Of a DNA stretch of 17,126 bases, positions 14,088 through 17,126 are shown in pieces; within the stretch, counting starts at the first letter, position 1, and each line of letters starts with the position of its first letter. The position numbers and the translations under genes were made by a program. The stretch comes from Pelomonas sp052436255. GTDB lineage: Bacteria; Pseudomonadota; Gammaproteobacteria; Burkholderiales; Burkholderiaceae_C. The stretch covers positions 1 to 17,126 of the forward strand of contig JBQVNP010000111.1 in NCBI GenBank assembly GCA_052436255.1, read 5' to 3'. Below the pieces are notes generated by a model. The model was not told the DNA's origin. It saw only the letters and a program-made list of their open reading frames with translations, and made no database searches.

Positions 14088-15163
14088 GGGTTCAACCAGT
14101 CTTGCAATTGCTGCAGCACGGCCGCATCGGTCTGCAGGCCCATATGGCCCAGGCCGGTGAAGAGGGCCGTGTCGGTAAAGGCCAGGCGGCGCGCCGGCGA
14201 TCGATGCTGCCCCAGCGCACTGGCCACCGGCACCAGGCCGTCGCCCAGCCAGCGCGCCGGTGAGCCGCCGGCCCGCTTGGACGTGGTGGCCGCGATGGCG
14301 TAGCAGGCGACATCCTCGGGCAGCGGCAACTGGCTGGCCTTGCCGGCGTCGGCTTCAAGCAGGCTGGCGTGGCGCAGATCGCGGATGCCGGCACTGCGCC
14401 TGGCGGCCAGGCTGGCGAGCGGGCGCGAATAGGCGCTGAAGGCCAGCAACTGCTGCAGCTGCTGGCCGCCGCGCTCCAGCGGCGCGCCCTGGTGGGGCGT
14501 ACCCAGCGTGACCAGGCAGCGCAGCCGCTTGCGCCAGCGCCGCCGCCCGGCCTGCGCGATGGCGCTGCGGATCACCAGGCCGCCCATGCTGTGGCCGAGC
14601 AGCGTGAGCGGGCCGGGCACGTCGTTCAGCAGTCTGGCCAGCTCGGCGCCGTTCTTCCAGATCGGACGGCCGCTGTTGTAGCGCAGGCCCAGGGGCTGGT
14701 AGCCGAGTTGCGCCAGGGCAGCGGGGAAGTCCTTGCCGTCCCGGCGTCGCCACTGCGCCTCGTTCATGCACAGGCCATGCAGCATGACCAGTGGCGCTCC
14801 GGTGGCGCCGTCGACCAGGGGGCGCAGGCTCATCGGCGTGGCCAGAGGGTTCGCTGTTTGTTCGAGGTAGTCGCCCAGCACGCCGTTCAGCGCGGCCAGC
14901 ATGGCGTTGGCGCTTTGCGGCTTGGCCTGTCCGACCAGCGGCGTCAGCGCATTCAGGGCGATGTCCAGCCCGCCGCCCACCAGCTGCGTCACGCCGCGAA
15001 CGCTGCGATAGACAAGGCCGGTGATGCCGGAGGTGCGTTCGCGTTGCTTCGTCAGCGGCAGCCGCGTGATCTCGGCATGCATGGCCTCGACGAGGTCGGT
15101 GACGCCGGTGACGGCTTGCGTCGCGAGGCGGCCGGTGCCGCGGAGTTGCTGGGGGTTGGGCAT
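14078..15163 (-). CDS. Alpha/beta hydrolase, lipase/PGAP1-like
   Basis: The 361-residue product carries a lipase-type fold: oxyanion segment VMLHGLCMNEAQW, nucleophile elbow GHSMGG (S192), the lipase motif VTLGTPHQGAPLE, an acid at D308 (GDGLVPV) and H340 in GLGHMG. It has no clear signal peptide and starts with about 125 residues of helical, Ala/Leu-rich sequence that may bind membranes or partners. It probably cleaves lipid or polyester bonds in the cytoplasm or at the membrane. I start it at the ATG at 15163, 13 bp after the LytTR regulator stop. A GTG at 15202 with GGAG upstream would add 13 residues and overlap that gene. Its stop overlaps the next hydrolase start. Co-transcription with the LytTR regulator suggests it belongs to that response. 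Confidence 0.82.
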   Translation of the reverse strand: MPNPQQLRGTGRLATQAVTGVTDLVEAMHAEITRLPLTKQRERTSGITGLVYRSVRGVTQLVGGGLDIALNALTPLVGQAKPQSANAMLAALNGVLGDYLEQTANPLATPMSLRPLVDGATGAPLVMLHGLCMNEAQWRRRDGKDFPAALAQLGYQPLGLRYNSGRPIWKNGAELARLLNDVPGPLTLLGHSMGGLVIRSAIAQAGRRRWRKRLRCLVTLGTPHQGAPLERGGQQLQQLLAFSAYSRPLASLAARRSAGIRDLRHASLLEADAGKASQLPLPEDVACYAIAATTSKRAGGSPARWLGDGLVPVASALGQHRSPARRLAFTDTALFTGLGHMGLQTDAAVLQQLQDWLNPCE

Positions 15164-15176
15164 GGCCCAGTGTCGA

Positions 15177-15956
15177 TCACATCTGCCGGAACAGATGCGC
15201 ACAGCTCTCCGCCACCAGCAGCATCTCGCTCCCGTGCTTGAGCTTGATCTGCATCCGCCCCCGGAAGTCGCGGCTCACGCTGGCGATCGCATTCACGTTG
15301 ACCAGCGTGGACCGATGGATCTGCCAGAACTGCTGCGGGTCCAGCTCATCAATGAGCTCCTTGAGCGGCTTGCGGATCAGCGCCTCGCCATCCTTCAGGC
15401 CCAGCCGGGTGTACTTGTTGTCACTCTGGAAGAACAGCACCTCGTCGACGGTGATGAGACGCAGCGTCTGGCCCACCGACGCATTGATCCAGCGCAGCGG
15501 CGCCCGCGCCGCGGATGGCGTGACGGCGGCCGGGCTGGCGCCGAGCTGGTCCAGCACGGCGCCGATGTGGGCGGGCGGCTGCCCCTGGGCGAGCCGCGCC
15601 TTCAACCGCGTGATCGCCGTGAACAGGCGGGCGCCGGCCAGCGGCTTGAGCAGGTAGTCCACCGCGCCCTGGTCGAACGCGGCGATGGCGTACTGGTCGT
15701 AGGCGGTGACGAAGACGACATGGGCGCGACCGCCCACCTGGCGGGCGACGTCGATGCCGGTGGCACCCGGCATCTCGATGTCCAGGAAGAGGATGTCGGG
15801 CTGATGCTGGTCCAGCAGCCGCAGCGCCTCCAGGCCGTCGCCGGCCTCGCCGACGACGCTGAGTTCGGGCCAGAGCTTGCCAAGCTGCTCGACGAGCTCG
15901 CCGCGCAGCGCGGCCTCGTCTTCGGCGACGACGGCGGTGGGTGCAATGAGGCTCAT
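15177..15956 (-). CDS. LytTR-family response regulator (AlgR/LytR type)
   Basis: The 259-residue protein has a complete receiver: acidic E12-D13, D59 in DILFLDIEMPGATG, T84 and K104 in YLLKPL. A LytTR DNA-binding domain follows (about 155-257), with the motifs VDEVLFFQSDNKYTRL and FWQIHRSTLVNVNAI. LytTR regulators bind direct repeats upstream of target genes. The start overlaps the stop of the degenerate kinase (ATGA), and the lipase starts 13 bp after it. The cognate kinase is most likely the normal LytS-type protein entering from the right edge, with the degenerate kinase as a partner. Confidence 0.9.
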   Translation of the reverse strand: MSLIAPTAVVAEDEAALRGELVEQLGKLWPELSVVGEAGDGLEALRLLDQHQPDILFLDIEMPGATGIDVARQVGGRAHVVFVTAYDQYAIAAFDQGAVDYLLKPLAGARLFTAITRLKARLAQGQPPAHIGAVLDQLGASPAAVTPSAARAPLRWINASVGQTLRLITVDEVLFFQSDNKYTRLGLKDGEALIRKPLKELIDELDPQQFWQIHRSTLVNVNAIASVSRDFRGRMQIKLKHGSEMLLVAESCAHLFRQM

Positions 15957-16999
15957 GCGGGAAATACCAAGGTGAACTCCGTGCGGCCCTCGCCGCTGCG
16001 GCAGGCCAGTTGTGCGCCCAGCACCGCCAGCCGTTCACGCAGCGACACGAGGTCGTCATCGTCGCTGCACAGGCCTTCCTCGTCGAAGCCCAGCGTGATG
16101 CGGCCATCCACATTCAGCCAGGCGCGCCTGGGGTGGCCAAGGCGCACGGCACGCTGCACCAGCGGCAGCAGCAGCATGGGCGGCAGCTGCGTGGCGCCGT
16201 GGGCGCCGATTTCGCAGGCGAAGCTGGGCGGGTCGCCGCCCAGGTCGCGCAGCAGGTCGAGATAGCTGGCGATCAGCTCGGCCTCGCTGCCCAGCGTCGC
16301 GCCGGCATCGCGCAGCCGCGGCAAGGCCACGCGCAGATGCCGGATCAGCCGCTCCAGCCGCGCGCTGGCGCCGGCATCCCGGCGGTCATAGGCCTGCTCG
16401 ACGGCGACGAGGGCGTCGAACAGCAGGGCCGGGTCGACCTGGGCCTGCAGCGCGGCCAGGCGCGAGGCCAGCGCATGGCGGCGCAGCTGGCTGTGCTCGC
16501 GCAGCAGGTCCTGGGCGGCCTGGTCCTGGCGGCGGCGCAGCGTCAGGAACTCCAGCGTGCCGACGATCATCAGTGCCGGCATGAAGACCCACAGGGTGTT
16601 GCCGATGACGGCGCTGAAGCGGAACACCGTGCACTTGGGCTTGCCACGCGTCATCGCATAGATGTCGCACAGCGAGGGCCAGGGCAGGGCGGCGGCCAGC
16701 GGGTAGACGATGGCGATGGTCAGCACCGAGCCCAGCAGCGTCGCGGCGACCAGGCGCTGGCGGCGCGCCGGATGGACGGGGCTGCTGCGCGCCGCCGGCA
16801 GCCAGCACAGCAGCAGCACGATGCAGCTGACCAGCGGCACGACGAGGTGGCGCGCCACCACCTGGGGCAACTGCTCGCCGACGGACATCTCCAGCAGCGA
16901 AGTCAGGTCGATGGCGCCGAACAGCATGCCGGCGCTGAGGAAGACCAGTGCCTCCTTGGGCCGCAGCGAGCGCCAGGACTGCAGCACGTGCCCGATCAT
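15953..16999 (-). CDS. Degenerate LytS-like membrane sensor kinase (probable pseudokinase)
   Basis: The 348-residue product has about four transmembrane helices in residues 16-150, then a coiled coil and a His_kinase/HATPase-like region. The usual phospho-acceptor motif NPHFLFNAL is changed to DPALLFDAL (189-197), so the His is replaced by A191. The N-box VENAVKHG reads VQRAVRLG (281-288), losing the catalytic Asn and His. The glycine-rich G boxes are not recognisable; the tail reads DDDLVSLRERLAVLGAQL. The protein is thus very unlikely to phosphorylate itself. The frame is intact and spacing is tight (ATGA overlaps at both ends), so it is not a decaying gene. It may sense a signal and modulate the normal kinase by heterodimerisation. 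Confidence 0.85.
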   Translation of the reverse strand: MIGHVLQSWRSLRPKEALVFLSAGMLFGAIDLTSLLEMSVGEQLPQVVARHLVVPLVSCIVLLLCWLPAARSSPVHPARRQRLVAATLLGSVLTIAIVYPLAAALPWPSLCDIYAMTRGKPKCTVFRFSAVIGNTLWVFMPALMIVGTLEFLTLRRRQDQAAQDLLREHSQLRRHALASRLAALQAQVDPALLFDALVAVEQAYDRRDAGASARLERLIRHLRVALPRLRDAGATLGSEAELIASYLDLLRDLGGDPPSFACEIGAHGATQLPPMLLLPLVQRAVRLGHPRRAWLNVDGRITLGFDEEGLCSDDDDLVSLRERLAVLGAQLACRSGEGRTEFTLVFPA

Positions 17000-17126
17000 G
17001 CCAATGCCTCTGCCGGGAGGCGCACGCGGGCGACGACACCGCGCGGCTGCACGGCCTCCAGCTCCAGCGCGGCCGCGTCGCCGAAGCGCGCCGCCAGCCG
17101 CGCCCGCGTGTTGGCCAGGCCCACGC
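16996..17126 (-). CDS. LytS-type sensor kinase, C-terminal end (cut by window edge)
   Basis: From the right edge the reverse strand encodes VGLANTRARLAARFGDAAAL and then ELEAVQPRGVVARVRLPAEALA before a TGA at 16996-16998. This is the standard end of the HATPase domain of LytS/YehU-like kinases, with the G2-box sequence VGLANTRARL intact. The TGA overlaps the next gene's start (ATGA), so both kinases and the LytTR regulator form one coupled operon. The sensor part is outside the window. Confidence 0.8.
   Translation of the reverse strand, partial: VGLANTRARLAARFGDAAALELEAVQPRGVVARVRLPAEALA

Noticed and set aside
12678..14303. 541-codon plus-strand open frame
   Set aside because: It spans parts of three minus-strand genes and their spacer and has no domain features.

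Overview
This 17 kb window is GC-rich DNA with dense, short-gapped operons. The codon style and the mix of gene families (TRAP binding protein with DctS/DctR-type regulators, MipA plus DUF3019, LytS/LytTR pairs) suggest a betaproteobacterium of the order Burkholderiales, probably near Roseateles, Mitsuaria or Rubrivivax. That placement is an inference from protein style, not a search. There are no tRNA, rRNA, CRISPR or insertion-sequence signals. The content is mainly signal transduction: four sensor kinases (one entering from the right edge), four response regulators and one ANTAR RNA-binding regulator.

Left part (1-3018, minus strand): a DUF3019-type exported protein, cut by the window edge, overlaps the end of a MipA/OmpV-family outer-membrane protein gene. 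After a structured 295-bp spacer come a NasT/AmiR-like ANTAR regulator and a TRAP-type substrate-binding protein (DctP). No dctQ or dctM membrane genes are present. DctP diverges from a DctS-like kinase and a FixJ-family DctR-like regulator (3056-5609, plus strand). A perfect 14-bp palindrome lies almost exactly midway between the two divergent start codons and is a strong operator candidate.

Middle (5610-6711): a GNAT acetyltransferase is followed by a small secreted protein of unknown function. The small gene has a near-consensus sigma-54 promoter, a hairpin at the predicted 5' end of its mRNA and a strong Shine-Dalgarno site. Two overlapping hairpins fill the convergent spacer after it.

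Right part (6712-17126, all minus strand): one operon encodes a receiver/HD-GYP-like protein with altered signature motifs, a stand-alone receiver with a coiled-coil tail, and a soluble three-PAS histidine kinase. Upstream lies a single-gene cytoplasmic molybdopterin oxidoreductase. Between it and the next operon is a roughly 50-codon coding-like remnant. The last operon runs from the right edge: the C-terminus of a normal LytS-type kinase, a second LytS-like kinase that has lost its phospho-acceptor His and N-box, a LytTR response regulator, and two alpha/beta hydrolases, with ATGA overlaps at most junctions.

The main candidates for new biology are the canonical/degenerate LytS pair linked to lipases, the sigma-54-driven small secreted protein, and the transporter-less DctP beside DctSR and an ANTAR protein.
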